64,000 nt of DNA from Pseudomonas cichorii. GTDB lineage: Bacteria; Pseudomonadota; Gammaproteobacteria; Pseudomonadales; Pseudomonadaceae. Below, piece after piece: positions 1-9,434 of the stretch; the stretch's first letter is position 1, and every line of letters begins with the position of its first letter. Location: the NCBI RefSeq assembly GCF_015471405.1, contig NZ_BLVZ01000005.1, forward strand, positions 372,001 through 436,000, given 5' to 3'. Position numbers and translations under genes: made by a program. A model generated the notes under the pieces. It had not been told where the DNA came from and searched no databases. It saw nothing but the letters and a program-made list of their open reading frames with translations.

Positions 1-1782
1 AAGGAACGTCGCGACTGGATTCTCGGGCGCATGTACCGCCTGGGCAAAATTGACCAGAACGCTTACCAGACGGCCTTGAACGAGCCGATCAACGCCAGCT
101 ACCACGTTCCGACGCCGGAAGTTTACGCGCCTTACATCGCCGAAATGGCCCGCGCCGAGATGGTCGGCCGTTACGGCAGCGAAGCCTATACCGAAGGCTT
201 CCGCGTCACCACTACTGTTCCAAGCGACCTTCAGGAACATGCCAACACAGCCGTGCAGCAAGGCCTGATCGAATACGACCAGCGCCATGGCTATCGCGGG
301 CCGGAAAGCCGCTTCCCGGGCATGACACATGCCGGCTGGGCTCAGGAACTGACCAAGCAACGCACGATCAACGGCCTGGAGCCTGCAATCGTCACGCAGA
401 TCGACAAGAACGGCATCCGCGTCCTGACCCGCAATGGCGAGAAAGAAGAAAGCGTCGACTGGAGCAGCATGAAATGGGCTCGCCCTTACCTGAACACCAA
501 CAGCCTGGGGGCAAATCCGCGCCAACCTGCTGACGTTGCTCATGTGGGTGATCTGGTTCGCCTGCTGCGTCAGGCAGACGGCTCGCTGAAATTCAGTCAA
601 ATTCCCGCCGCACAGAGCGCGCTGGTTTCACTGGACCCGCAAAACGGTGCCATTCGCGCCCTGGTCGGTGGCTTCGCGTTCGAGCAAAGCAATTACAACC
701 GTGCCATGCAGGCCAAGCGTCAGCCGGGCTCCAGCTTCAAGCCTTTCATCTACAGTGCAGCGCTGGACAACGGCTACACCGCCTCCAGCCTGGTGAACGA
801 TGCACCGATCGTGTTCGTCGACGAGTATCTGGACAAGGTCTGGCGCCCGAAGAACGATACCAACACCTTCCTTGGCCCGATCAGGCTGCGTGAAGCGCTC
901 TACAAGTCGCGCAACCTGGTTTCGATCCGCCTGTTGCAGGCCTTGGGCATCGACAGCACGATCGACTACATCACCCGCTTCGGGTTCGCCAAGCAGGATC
1001 TGCCACGCAACCTGTCGCTGGCACTGGGCACGGCAACCCTGACGCCGATGGAGATCGCCACCGGCTGGAGCACATTTGCCAACGGCGGCTACAAGGTCAG
1101 CCCGTACCTGATCCAGAAGATCGAGAACCGTGACGGCCAGACACTGTTCGTGGCCAATCCGGCCAGCGTACCGGCCAACGATGCCAAGACAGCACCTGAC
1201 ACCTCGACATTCGCGGTACACGACAGCCCGATTGACACTGCCTCACCGACTTCACCTGCCGAACCTCAGGCGCCAGTCGTTGCAGAACGCATTGTCGACG
1301 GCCGCACCACTTACATCCTCAACAGCATGTTGCAGGACGTGATCAAACGCGGCACCGGGCGGCGCGCCCTGTCCATGAACCGGCCGGATATCGCGGGCAA
1401 GACCGGTACGACCAACGAATCCAAGGATGCGTGGTTCTCCGGCTATAACGCAGATTACGTGACGACAGTCTGGACAGGCTTCGACCAGCCGGAAAGCCTC
1501 GGGCGCCACGAGTTTGGCGGCACGGTCGCCTTGCCGATCTGGATGGATTACATGAGCGCCGCGCTCAAGGACAAGGCACCTCACCAACAGGCTGAACCGG
1601 ATGGAATCCTGAGCCTGCGGGTTGATCCTGTAAGCGGCCGCGCAGCAACCCCAAGCACGCCCAATGCATTCTTCGAGCTGTTCAAGAGCGAAGACACGCC
1701 TCCAAGCGTGAACGAACTGGGCGGCAGCGTACCGGGCAGCCCGCTGCCAGCAGACGAATCGGCACCGATCGATTTGTTCTAA
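1..1782 (+). CDS. mrcA: Penicillin-binding protein 1A, C-terminal part (cut by window start)
   Basis: Bifunctional peptidoglycan synthase of the inner membrane; this part holds the transpeptidase. The frame is open from base 1, so the N-terminal membrane anchor and GT51 glycosyltransferase lie outside the window. Visible are the regulatory OB-like region before the transpeptidase and the class A PBP motifs: the nucleophile motif SSFK (in GSSFKPFIYSAAL), the SRN motif (YKSRNLVSIRLL) and KTGTT near the C-terminus. A Pro/Ala/Thr-rich linker separates the SRN and KTG parts. 593 codons are visible; the family is usually about 820 residues. It faces maeB and ends just before a bidirectional terminator. 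The family call is sure; mrcA and ponA are both used as symbols in Pseudomonas. Confidence 0.95.
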   Translation, partial: KERRDWILGRMYRLGKIDQNAYQTALNEPINASYHVPTPEVYAPYIAEMARAEMVGRYGSEAYTEGFRVTTTVPSDLQEHANTAVQQGLIEYDQRHGYRGPESRFPGMTHAGWAQELTKQRTINGLEPAIVTQIDKNGIRVLTRNGEKEESVDWSSMKWARPYLNTNSLGANPRQPADVAHVGDLVRLLRQADGSLKFSQIPAAQSALVSLDPQNGAIRALVGGFAFEQSNYNRAMQAKRQPGSSFKPFIYSAALDNGYTASSLVNDAPIVFVDEYLDKVWRPKNDTNTFLGPIRLREALYKSRNLVSIRLLQALGIDSTIDYITRFGFAKQDLPRNLSLALGTATLTPMEIATGWSTFANGGYKVSPYLIQKIENRDGQTLFVANPASVPANDAKTAPDTSTFAVHDSPIDTASPTSPAEPQAPVVAERIVDGRTTYILNSMLQDVIKRGTGRRALSMNRPDIAGKTGTTNESKDAWFSGYNADYVTTVWTGFDQPESLGRHEFGGTVALPIWMDYMSAALKDKAPHQQAEPDGILSLRVDPVSGRAATPSTPNAFFELFKSEDTPPSVNELGGSVPGSPLPADESAPIDLF

Positions 1783-1786
1783 AGAT

Positions 1787-1860
1787 AGCTGGAAGCGGCA
1801 AGCTTTAAGCGGCAAGCAAGAGCAGTTGCGCGCTCTTCTCTTGCAGCTTGCAGCTTGAAT
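1787..1860. repeat. Dispersed repeat with AAGCGGCAAGC / GCAGCTTGCAGCTT units
   Basis: Between ponA and the terminator lies DNA rich in short units of the form AAGCGGCAAGC, CTTGCAGCTTGCAGCTTGA and similar, partly self-complementary. The same word family occurs after hslU (about 11546-11660). It looks like a second, non-REP palindromic repeat family of this genome. No coding function is seen. Confidence 0.6.
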
Positions 1861-1868
1861 CTTCCCCA

Positions 1869-1899
1869 TAAAAAAACCGGCCCAAAGGCCGGTTTTTTT
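1869..1899. terminator. Bidirectional rho-independent terminator between ponA and maeB
   Basis: The palindrome AAACCGGCC-CAAA-GGCCGGTTT is flanked by an A tract on the left and a T tract on the right, so it has a U run for both convergent transcripts, ponA (plus) and maeB (minus). Confidence 0.92.
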
Positions 1900-1910
1900 A
1901 TGGGCTGCTG

Positions 1911-3179
1911 TTAACCCTTAAACACATCATCCACGCTGGTCAGCGGGTAGTGCTTCGGATACGGCAGGGTAGCAACGCCGCTTTCGATAGCAGCCTTGGC
2001 CACTGCGTCGGAGATCAGGCCCAGCAGGCGAGCGTCCATTGGTTTCGGAATGATGTACTCACGACCGAATTCCAGCTTGATGCCGCCGTAGGCGTCGCTG
2101 ACTTCCTGAGGGACAGGCAGCTTGGCCAGTTCGCGCAGGGCGTTGGCAGCAGCGATTTTCATTTCTTCGTTGATGCGCTTGGCGCGAACGTCCAGAGCAC
2201 CACGGAAGATGAACGGGAAGCCCAGCACGTTGTTGACCTGGTTCGGGTAGTCGGAACGACCGGTCGCCATGATCACGTCGTCACGGGTAGCGTGAGCCAG
2301 CTCTGGGGAGATTTCCGGATCAGGGTTCGAGCAAGCGAACACGATCGGGTCTTTGGCCATCAGCTTCAGGTTTTCAGCGCTCAGCAGGTTAGGGCCGGAC
2401 AAGCCAACGAAAACGTCAGCGCCGTCCAGAGCTTCGCTCAGGGTACGCTTCTCGGTTGCGTGAGCGAAAACAGCCTTGTACTGGTTCAGGTCGGTACGGC
2501 CGGAGTGAACCACGCCAGTACGGTCAACCATGAAGATGTTCTCGATCTTCGCGCCCATGCTCACCAGCAGCTTCATGCAGGAGATGGCCGCTGCACCAGC
2601 GCCCAGGCAGACGATCTTGGCGGTGTCGAGGCTTTTGCCGACGATTTCCAGAGCGTTGATCATGCCCGCGGCGGTCACGATAGCGGTGCCGTGCTGGTCA
2701 TCGTGGAAAACCGGGATGTCGCATTGTTCGATCAGAGCCTTTTCGATTTCAAAGCACTCAGGTGCCTTGATGTCTTCCAGGTTGATGCCACCGAAGGTGA
2801 TGGAGATGCGCTTTACGGTGTCGATGAAAGCTTGCGGGCTTTCGGAGTCGACTTCGATATCGAAAACGTCGATACCGGCGAAACGCTTGAACAGAACCCC
2901 TTTACCTTCCATGACCGGCTTGGAAGCCAATGGACCCAGATCGCCGAGGCCGAGAATCGCGGTGCCATCGGAAATAACTGCTACCAGGTTGCCTTTGCCG
3001 GTGTACTTGTAGGCAAGCTCGGGATCACGGGCAATTTCACGCACAGGTTCAGCAACACCAGGGCTGTAGGCCAGGGACAGGTCACGAGCAGTTGCGGTCG
3101 GCTTGGTGAGTTCGACGCTCAATTTACCAGGACGTGGATTGGCATGGTATTCGAGCGCGGCAGTTTTCAGATCTGACAT
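1911..3179 (-). CDS. maeB: Malic enzyme, short form without phosphotransacetylase domain
   Basis: Oxidative decarboxylation of malate to pyruvate, feeding pyruvate and reduced NAD(P) from the TCA cycle. The 422-residue product starts MSDLKTAALEYH and has the malic enzyme N-terminal signature LAYSPGVAEPV, the metal/substrate region GGINLEDIKAPECFEIE, HDDQHGTAIV, and a Rossmann glycine motif CLGAGAAAISCMKLL. It is about 420 residues, so it lacks the C-terminal PTA-like domain of the long (about 760-residue) MaeB proteins. NADP versus NAD preference cannot be read from the sequence. It is followed by the shared terminator with ponA and preceded by 185 bp without genes. A 408-codon antisense reading frame over it is a shadow. 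Confidence 0.93.
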   Translation of the reverse strand: MSDLKTAALEYHANPRPGKLSVELTKPTATARDLSLAYSPGVAEPVREIARDPELAYKYTGKGNLVAVISDGTAILGLGDLGPLASKPVMEGKGVLFKRFAGIDVFDIEVDSESPQAFIDTVKRISITFGGINLEDIKAPECFEIEKALIEQCDIPVFHDDQHGTAIVTAAGMINALEIVGKSLDTAKIVCLGAGAAAISCMKLLVSMGAKIENIFMVDRTGVVHSGRTDLNQYKAVFAHATEKRTLSEALDGADVFVGLSGPNLLSAENLKLMAKDPIVFACSNPDPEISPELAHATRDDVIMATGRSDYPNQVNNVLGFPFIFRGALDVRAKRINEEMKIAAANALRELAKLPVPQEVSDAYGGIKLEFGREYIIPKPMDARLLGLISDAVAKAAIESGVATLPYPKHYPLTSVDDVFKG

Positions 3180-3364
3180 TTAGGGATTCCGCTTTTTTTA
3201 CTGTGGGACAGACGGACCGCCGAGGATACGCAAGATGCATAGTCCTAACAAGACTGACCAGTCACTGCTGTCAATAGGCGCGGGTATAGACTTTACGCTT
3301 AGAGCCTTGGAATACAAAACCCGGACCGCTCATCAGCAAGATGCCCGCGTCAGGGCTTTGATGA

Positions 3365-4192
3365 CTAACGGTTCGACAGGCTCAGCATGGCAGGATGAGT
3401 AATCGGCATCATCCAGCGTGCCTGCCCTGACTCTAGACCACCGCGCCGGGAACGATCCACCACCCAGCCACGCGCCTCGACCTGCTTGCCTTGCAGGCGT
3501 TCGAGCATCGCGCTGTCGAATTGCGAAAGCAGGTCGGGGGCGATGCGCAGCACCAGCGAACCCTGCAACTCGAGCCAGACACCGCCGCGGTTGCTCTGTA
3601 CGCTGCGAACCTGCCCGGAAATCAGGGCAAAGCCGCCTTTGTCGATCTGCCCGGGGGACTGGACCGGCGAACTGCGCCACACGCCCAACCCGGCCTGACG
3701 TGCCTTGAGTTCCGCGCCCTTCTGGCAGTCGACCAGCGCCACGTTGGGCGCAACTGCCACCAGATAACCCAGCCCTTCGCTCAGCATCTGCGCCTCAAGG
3801 TTGGCGCCATTGCGGCCATAGACATTGGCCAGCATACGGCCGTAATGATCTTCGGCCTGCTGACCGACCCGCAGACTGACCTGACCGCCGCTCTCATCCA
3901 CCAGAACCTGCAAACGACGCTGTGCGGCCACGGCAAAAGGCTCGGCTGAGCGGCCGCTCTTGCCGGTTTCGGGGGTATTGAGGCCGATCATGCGTACATT
4001 GCGCCCATCGACAAGACGCAAGGTGTCGCCATCCACTACCCGTTGCACCTGGGCGACCGGCAACCCTTGAGGCGCCGGGCAGAAGGCCTGGGCAGCAGGT
4101 AGCCAGATCGCGGCCACAAAAAAGGCACCCACAAGGGGTGCCTTTTCAAGCTGCCTGGAGTAGCGCACACGCCAGCCCAGAGCGGCCAACAT
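3365..4192 (-). CDS. Secreted thermonuclease-family (SNase-like) protein
   Basis: 275 residues with a hydrophobic signal segment (about residues 22-37, cleavage near AAQA-F), then a staphylococcal nuclease-like domain: VDGDTLRLVDG, VRMIGLNTPE and EDHYGRMLANVY hold the equivalents of the active-site Asp21, Arg35, Glu43 and Arg87. The position of Asp40 is Asn (LNTPE), so metal binding may differ. Likely an exported nuclease. The ATG overlaps the rpmE stop as TAATG, which suggests translational coupling. The rpmE terminator hairpin (4119-4146) lies inside this reading frame and encodes residues of the signal peptide. The last residues, MLSLSNR, come from a dispersed repeat (about 3367-3396), so the C-terminus is probably not native to the family. 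No better start exists after the hairpin that keeps the signal peptide. Confidence 0.85.
   Translation of the reverse strand: MLAALGWRVRYSRQLEKAPLVGAFFVAAIWLPAAQAFCPAPQGLPVAQVQRVVDGDTLRLVDGRNVRMIGLNTPETGKSGRSAEPFAVAAQRRLQVLVDESGGQVSLRVGQQAEDHYGRMLANVYGRNGANLEAQMLSEGLGYLVAVAPNVALVDCQKGAELKARQAGLGVWRSSPVQSPGQIDKGGFALISGQVRSVQSNRGGVWLELQGSLVLRIAPDLLSQFDSAMLERLQGKQVEARGWVVDRSRRGGLESGQARWMMPITHPAMLSLSNR
3367..3396 (-). repeat. GAGCCTGTCGAACCG dispersed repeat at the nuclease 3' end
   Basis: The minus strand reads ATGCTGAGCCTGTCGAACCG. The word TGAGCCTGTCGAACC is, from general knowledge, a widespread interspersed repeat in proteobacteria. Here it supplies the last seven codons (MLSLSNR) and the stop region of the nuclease gene. 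Confidence 0.55.
4119..4146 (-). terminator. Terminator hairpin after rpmE, inside the nuclease reading frame
   Basis: On the minus strand AAAAGGCACCCC-TTGT-GGGTGCC is followed by TTTTTT. This is a strong intrinsic terminator 46 bases after the rpmE stop. It is also translated: it encodes about EKAPLVGAFF of the downstream nuclease. Most rpmE transcripts would end here and only read-through would express the nuclease, and a ribosome on the coupled gene could disrupt the hairpin. Confidence 0.88.
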
Positions 4193-4413
4193 TACTTGGC
4201 TTTGGTTGCGCCGAACGCACCGAAACGCGACTTGAACTTGTCGACGCGGCCGCCAACGTCCAGAGTCTTTTGCTTACCGGTGTAGAACGGGTGGCACTCG
4301 TTGCAAACGTCCAGGCTCAGAGGCTGGGCGAGAGTCGAACGGGTTTTGATGACATTGCCGCAGCTGCAGGTTGCGTCAATGGCTTCGTAAACTGGATGGA
4401 TATCTGCTTTCAT
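4192..4413 (-). CDS. rpmE: 50S ribosomal protein L31, zinc-binding form
   Basis: 73-residue ribosomal protein starting [12 protein letters not shown]. The CSC and CNEC cysteines form the zinc site that marks the C+ form of L31, and [12 protein letters not shown] is the family core. An in-frame start 20 codons upstream was rejected because it does not match the family and the ATG at 4413 has a GAGG-like ribosome site before it. Transcribed away from priA; the intergenic 166 bp should hold both promoters. The stop overlaps the start of the nuclease gene. Confidence 0.96.
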   Translation of the reverse strand: MKADIHPVYEAIDATCSCGNVIKTRSTLAQPLSLDVCNECHPFYTGKQKTLDVGGRVDKFKSRFGAFGATKAK

Positions 4414-4579
4414 GGGGTACTTCCTCGGTCTAGCGAGCCGCCACCCAACACTATTGTTGAATACCGCACGCAATTAGGCCGCGGATATTACCAGACAATC
4501 CATCTGACGCAAGCGAACCTTTAAACCGGTCGTCTGCTAAGATCGCGCATTCTTCGCCCTCCACCACAGGAAGCATCGC

Positions 4580-6799
4580 TTGCCAAACGCCATCCTGCGC
4601 CTGGCCCTGCCCTCGCCGCTTCGACGCCTGTTCGACTATCGCGCTCCGGCCGGAGTATCGCGTAGCGCCTTGCAGCCGGGCATGCGTTTGCGGGTGCCAT
4701 TCGGGCGGCGGGAAATGATCGGCATTCTGGTGGAAGTGGTCGATCACAGCGAAGTCCCCGACGAAAAGCTCAAGCCCGCCATCGCCCTGCTCGACAGTCA
4801 GGTACCCTTGCCGCCATCACTGTTCAAGCTGTGCCTGTGGACAGCCCAGTATTACCAGCACAGCCTGGGCGATACCCTGAGTTGGGCGCTGCCGGTTCTG
4901 CTGCGTCAGGGCGAACTGGCCGAAACACGCCAGGAGCGCTTCTGGCACGTGACACCTGGCGCAAGCGTCGACGACCCGCGTATCGCCCGTGCGCCCAAGC
5001 AGCGGGAAGCCCTGACCACCCTGGCCCAGCATCCGCACGGTGTAGCGCATCAATTGCTCAGCAAGCTGATGCTTAATAAGGAAAGCCTCAATCTGCTGCT
5101 GGCCAAAGGGCTGGTAGAGGTTGAGGTCCGCAGTCATGCACCGGCAGCGCGCCATGAGCACTGGCTGGCGCAGCCGGAACTGCCGCTCAATACAGAACAG
5201 CGCGCCGCTTGCGAAGCCATTCGGGCCGGTTTCGGCAGCTTTCATGCTTTCTTGTTGGCAGGCGTTACGGGCAGCGGCAAGACCGAAGTCTATTTGCAGT
5301 TGATCCGCGAAACGCTGGAAGCAGGCAAGCAGGCTCTGGTGCTGATCCCGGAAATCAACCTCGGGCCGCAAACACTGGCGCGTTTCGAGCAGCGTTTCAA
5401 TGCCCGGATCGCCTTGCTGCACTCGGCCGTCAATGACCGCGAACGGCTGGACGCCTGGCTGGCGGCACGGGATGGCGAGGCCGATATCATAATCGGTACA
5501 CGTTCGGCGCTGTTCACCCCGATGAAGAATCCGGGACTGATCATCATCGACGAAGAGCACGACGGCTCCTATAAACAGCAGGAAGGCCTGCGCTATCACG
5601 CCCGCGATCTGGCGCTGGTCCGCGCTCGACAAGAAAACATCCCGATTGTGCTGGGCTCGGCCACACCGTCTCTGGAAAGCCTGCATAACGCCTATACCGG
5701 CCGCTACGGCCTGCTGCGCCTGAACCAGCGGGCTGGCGGCGCACAGCAACCACGCTTCCTGCGCCTGGATGTGAAAAGCCGGCCGCTGGACAGCGGAATC
5801 TCAGGGCCGATGCAGCAAGCCATCGGCCAGACTCTCGCGGCCGGCCAGCAAGTACTGGTCTTCCTCAATCGTCGCGGTTTCGCGCCCACCTTGCTGTGCC
5901 ACGACTGCGGCTGGCTGTCGGGATGCCAGCGCTGCGATGCGCGCATGACCGTGCATCAGCGCTCCGGCGAGTTGCGTTGCCATCATTGCGGGCATGTCGA
6001 GCGCGTGCCGCGCCAGTGCCCTTCATGCGGCAAGGTGGATTTGCGGCCAGTGGGCGCAGGCACCGAGCGGGCCGAGGAACGACTGGCGATTCTGTTCCCG
6101 GATTACCCGGTGCTACGGGTCGACCGTGACAGCACGTCGCGCAAGGACGCGATGAATCAGTTATTCGCCACCATTCAACGCGGGCAGCCGTGCATTCTGG
6201 TGGGCACGCAAATGCTCGCCAAAGGGCATCACTTCCCCCGCGTGACGCTGGTCTCGATCCTGGACGCCGATGGCGGGTTGTTCTCAGGTGATTTCCGCGC
6301 CAGCGAGCGTATGGCGCAGTTGATCGTGCAGGTGGCCGGGCGTGCTGGCCGCGCCGAAGAACCGGGCAAGGTGATTATCCAGACCCATCTGGCCGATCAT
6401 CCGCTGCTGATCCAGTTGACCGAGCAAGGCTACTTCGCCTTTGCCGAACAGGCCCTGAGCGAGCGTCGTGCTGCCGGTCTGCCGCCCTTCTCGCATCTGG
6501 CCCTGCTGCGCGCCGAAGCCCACAAGCCGGGGCAGGCAGAAGAGTTTCTCGATCAGGCCTGCGCCGAGGCCGAGCAATTGCTGGCCCAAATGAATCTGGG
6601 CGGCGTTGAACTACTTGGCCCGGTCCCCGCTCCCATGGAACGGCGCGCCGGACGCTACCGGGCGCAATTGCTGGTCCAGGCCAACGCCAGAGCACCACTG
6701 CATCGCATGCTCAACAGTTGGCTGCTGATACTGGAGCAGATGCCCAGCGGCAGGCAGGTGCGCTGGTCGCTGGATGTGGACCCGGTGGATCTTTATTAA
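4580..6799 (+). CDS. priA: Primosomal protein N' (replication restart helicase)
   Basis: Superfamily 2 3'-5' DNA helicase that recognises stalled forks and reloads the replisome. 739 residues. In order: N-terminal DNA-binding part (ILRLALPSPLRRLFDY), Walker A GVTGSGKTEVY, DEEH box in IIIDEEHDGSYKQQ, GSATPSLES motif, a zinc region with eight cysteines in CxxC pairs (CHDCGW, CQRCD, CHHCG, CPSCG), and the C-terminal helicase motifs GTQMLAKGHHFPRV and VAGRAGRAE. The start is TTG, chosen because AGGAAG sits seven bases upstream and the N-terminus then fits the family. Divergent from rpmE. Confidence 0.97.
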   Translation: MPNAILRLALPSPLRRLFDYRAPAGVSRSALQPGMRLRVPFGRREMIGILVEVVDHSEVPDEKLKPAIALLDSQVPLPPSLFKLCLWTAQYYQHSLGDTLSWALPVLLRQGELAETRQERFWHVTPGASVDDPRIARAPKQREALTTLAQHPHGVAHQLLSKLMLNKESLNLLLAKGLVEVEVRSHAPAARHEHWLAQPELPLNTEQRAACEAIRAGFGSFHAFLLAGVTGSGKTEVYLQLIRETLEAGKQALVLIPEINLGPQTLARFEQRFNARIALLHSAVNDRERLDAWLAARDGEADIIIGTRSALFTPMKNPGLIIIDEEHDGSYKQQEGLRYHARDLALVRARQENIPIVLGSATPSLESLHNAYTGRYGLLRLNQRAGGAQQPRFLRLDVKSRPLDSGISGPMQQAIGQTLAAGQQVLVFLNRRGFAPTLLCHDCGWLSGCQRCDARMTVHQRSGELRCHHCGHVERVPRQCPSCGKVDLRPVGAGTERAEERLAILFPDYPVLRVDRDSTSRKDAMNQLFATIQRGQPCILVGTQMLAKGHHFPRVTLVSILDADGGLFSGDFRASERMAQLIVQVAGRAGRAEEPGKVIIQTHLADHPLLIQLTEQGYFAFAEQALSERRAAGLPPFSHLALLRAEAHKPGQAEEFLDQACAEAEQLLAQMNLGGVELLGPVPAPMERRAGRYRAQLLVQANARAPLHRMLNSWLLILEQMPSGRQVRWSLDVDPVDLY

Positions 6800-6816
6800 G
6801 CAGGTGGGTGTGCATT

Positions 6817-6877
6817 TTCGCGAATGAATTGGCTCCCACACCGTACGCAGCCGGATAGGAGCGAATTCATTCGCGAA
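6817..6877. repeat. REP-like inverted pair (GAATTCATTCGCGA family)
   Basis: Two inverted copies, TTCGCGAATGAATTGGCTCC and GGAGCGAATTCATTCGCGAA, separated by about 20 bp between priA and argS. The same word recurs in at least six other intergenic sites in this window, which fits a REPIN-type element. Confidence 0.85.
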
Positions 6878-6983
6878 GCCCACAGGCTAAGAAGGTTGGC
6901 AAGCTTGCCCCGGCAACGGATAATGCCCAGTTTTTCCACCCGCGCATCCCGGCGCCACCGCGCTTGCGGTTGAAGAGAGCATC

Positions 6984-8720
6984 ATGAAAGACACCATTCG
7001 CCAGCTGATTCAACAAGCCCTGACCCGTCTCGTCACCGAGGGCGTCTTGCCAGAAGGGCTGACGCCGGCGATTCAGGTGGAAAACGCCCGAGACAAGACC
7101 CACGGCGATTTCGCCAGCAATATCGCGATGATGCTCGCCAAACCGGCCGGCATGAAACCCCGCGATCTGGCCGAAAAACTCATCGCCGCCCTGCCTGCCG
7201 ACGAGCAGGTCAGCAAGGTCGAAATTGCAGGCCCGGGCTTTCTGAACTTCTTCCAGAACACTCAGGCACTGGCTGCGCGCCTGGATGCCGCACTGGCCGA
7301 CGCGCAACTGTCGGTACGCAAGGCCAGCGCATCCCAGCGCGTGGTCGTTGACCTGTCGGCCCCGAACCTGGCCAAGGAAATGCACGTTGGCCACTTGCGC
7401 TCGACCATCATCGGCGACGGCGTGGCCAACGTTCTGGAGTTTCTGGGCGATACCGTGATTCGCCAGAACCACGTGGGCGACTGGGGAACCCAGTTCGGCA
7501 TGCTGCTGGCCTACCTTCAGGAAAAACCCGCCACCAGCGACGAACTGTCCGACCTGGAAAACTTCTACCGCGCCGCCAAGCAGCGCTTCGACGAGTCCGA
7601 AGAGTTCGCAGAGCGCGCTCGCGGTCTGGTGGTCAAGTTGCAGGCGGGCGATGCCGATTGCCTTGCTCTGTGGAACCGCTTCAACGAGATCTCGCTGTCT
7701 CACTGCCAGAAGACCTACGAGCGCCTCAACGTCAAACTGACACCGGCTGACGTCAAGGGCGAAAGCGCCTACAACGACGATCTGGCCAATGTCGTCAGTG
7801 ACCTGAAAGCTTCGGGCCTGCTGGTTGAAAGCAACGGCGCGCAGTGCGTCTTCCTCGAAGAATTCCGCACCGCCGAAGACACGCCACTGCCGGTCATCGT
7901 GCAAAAGGCCGGTGGCGGTTACCTGTATGCCACCACTGATCTGGCGGCCATCCGCTATCGCAGCAAGATCCTGAAAGCCGACCGCGTGTTGTACTTCGTC
8001 GACCAGCGTCAGGCTCTGCACTTCCAGCAAGTGTTTGAAGTCGCCCGCCGCGCCGGTTTCGTTCATGACGGCATGCAACTGGAGCACATGGGCTTCGGCA
8101 CCATGAACGGCGCCGATGGCCGTCCGTTCAAGACCCGCGATGGCGGCACCGTCAAACTGATCGACCTGCTCGACGAAGCCGAAGAACGCGCCTACACGCT
8201 GGTGAAAGAGAAAAACCCGGAGGTCGCCGAAAGCGAGCTGCGCACCATCGCCAAGGCCGTGGGCATCAGCGCGGTGAAATACGCCGACCTGTCCAAGCAT
8301 CGCACCAGCGATTACAGCTTCAACTTCGATCAGATGCTCAGTTTCGAGGGCAACACCGCGCCTTATCTGCTCTATGCGTACACCCGCGTTTCCGGCGTAT
8401 TCCGCAAACTGGGTACGCCGTTCGATGCCACTCAAGGCCAGATCGTTCTGCAAGCACCGCAGGAGCAGGAACTGGCTGCACGCCTGGCTCAGTTCACGGA
8501 AACCCTGAATAACGTTGCAGAAAAAGGCACGCCTCACGTTCTTTGTGCTTACCTGTATGACCTTGCGGGTCTGTTTTCCAGCTTCTATGAAAACTGCCCG
8601 ATCCTTGGTGCGGAAAATCCCGATCAACAACAGAGCCGTCTGCGTCTGGCGGCCCTGACCGGTCGCACTCTCAAGCAAGGCCTGGATCTATTGGGTCTGG
8701 AAACTCTGGAGCGTATGTAA
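6984..8720 (+). CDS. argS: Arginyl-tRNA synthetase
   Basis: Charges tRNA-Arg with arginine (class I synthetase). 578 residues, usual length. The HIGH signature appears as HVGHLRST in [18 protein letters not shown], preceded by the N-terminal Arg-tRNA recognition domain. The classical KMSK loop is replaced by [10 protein letters not shown], as is common in ArgRS. The C-terminal anticodon-binding helices end in [10 protein letters not shown]. The stop is followed after one base by the start of the SPOR gene, so the two are probably co-transcribed. Confidence 0.97.
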   Translation: MKDTIRQLIQQALTRLVTEGVLPEGLTPAIQVENARDKTHGDFASNIAMMLAKPAGMKPRDLAEKLIAALPADEQVSKVEIAGPGFLNFFQNTQALAARLDAALADAQLSVRKASASQRVVVDLSAPNLAKEMHVGHLRSTIIGDGVANVLEFLGDTVIRQNHVGDWGTQFGMLLAYLQEKPATSDELSDLENFYRAAKQRFDESEEFAERARGLVVKLQAGDADCLALWNRFNEISLSHCQKTYERLNVKLTPADVKGESAYNDDLANVVSDLKASGLLVESNGAQCVFLEEFRTAEDTPLPVIVQKAGGGYLYATTDLAAIRYRSKILKADRVLYFVDQRQALHFQQVFEVARRAGFVHDGMQLEHMGFGTMNGADGRPFKTRDGGTVKLIDLLDEAEERAYTLVKEKNPEVAESELRTIAKAVGISAVKYADLSKHRTSDYSFNFDQMLSFEGNTAPYLLYAYTRVSGVFRKLGTPFDATQGQIVLQAPQEQELAARLAQFTETLNNVAEKGTPHVLCAYLYDLAGLFSSFYENCPILGAENPDQQQSRLRLAALTGRTLKQGLDLLGLETLERM

Positions 8721-8721
8721 G

Positions 8722-9417
8722 TTGGCAGTTGCGAAGAAGAAACCGGCTCCCAAGCGGGGCGCCAGCCGTTATCAGGCACCCGCGAAGAAGCCGATTCCAG
8801 GATGGTTATGGCTGGCGATTGGCTTGACCGTGGGTGCATTCATCGTCTTTCTGATGAAGCTCGAACCCGGCGGTGAAGACGTAAAACGTGCCAAGGCCGA
8901 GGCCAAGGCAGCCAAGATCGCCGAAGCGAACAAGACGCCACCGAGCCCGACGGCACCGGTCAAGCCGAAGTACGACTTCTACACGCTGCTGCCGGAATCG
9001 GAAGTGATCGTGCCGAACGAAGCGGTACCGGAAAAGACGCCACCGCCCGTGACCCCGATTGCACCCGTGTCGCCTGAGCAGGCGGCAAAGATCGACACCG
9101 CACGCGCCCAGGCGGCCCTCAGCGGCCTGACACCGCCACCGGCACCACCTGTAGCGACCGCAAAACCGGCGCCAGTGACCCAGTTCTTCCTGCAAGCGGG
9201 CTCGTTCCGCAAGAAGGAAGATGCTGACAAGGTGCGCGCGCAGATCATCCTGCTAGGCCAGACTTCGACAGTGGAGTCCGGCACGGTCAAGGAAGAAACC
9301 TGGTACCGGGTTCTGGTCGGCCCGTTCAGCAACCGCGAACAACTCACCACCGCCCAGAAGCAATTGGCGAGCGGCGGATTTAGTAACCTGTTGTTGCAAC
9401 AGCGCAGCAAGCAGTAG
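8722..9417 (+). CDS. SPOR-domain membrane protein (FtsN-like)
   Basis: 231 residues: a basic cytoplasmic N-terminus, one membrane segment (about residues 27-45, GWLWLAIGLTVGAFIVFLM), a long Pro/Ala/Lys-rich periplasmic linker, and a C-terminal SPOR domain (from about residue 150, FFLQAGSFRKKEDADKVRAQ). SPOR domains bind denuded septal glycan, so a role at the division site is likely; the layout is that of FtsN. The start is TTG one base after the argS stop. The place after argS matches other Pseudomonas genomes. Confidence 0.85.
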   Translation: MAVAKKKPAPKRGASRYQAPAKKPIPGWLWLAIGLTVGAFIVFLMKLEPGGEDVKRAKAEAKAAKIAEANKTPPSPTAPVKPKYDFYTLLPESEVIVPNEAVPEKTPPPVTPIAPVSPEQAAKIDTARAQAALSGLTPPPAPPVATAKPAPVTQFFLQAGSFRKKEDADKVRAQIILLGQTSTVESGTVKEETWYRVLVGPFSNREQLTTAQKQLASGGFSNLLLQQRSKQ

Positions 9418-9434
9418 CACAGGCTTCTGACCTC

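Noticed and set aside
1950-3176. 408-codon open frame antisense to maeB
   Set aside because: Mirror of a well-recognised gene in GC-rich DNA; the product has no domain and codon-position bias belongs to maeB.
6867-8678. 603-codon open frame antisense to argS
   Set aside because: Covers argS entirely and gives no recognisable protein; shadow frame.
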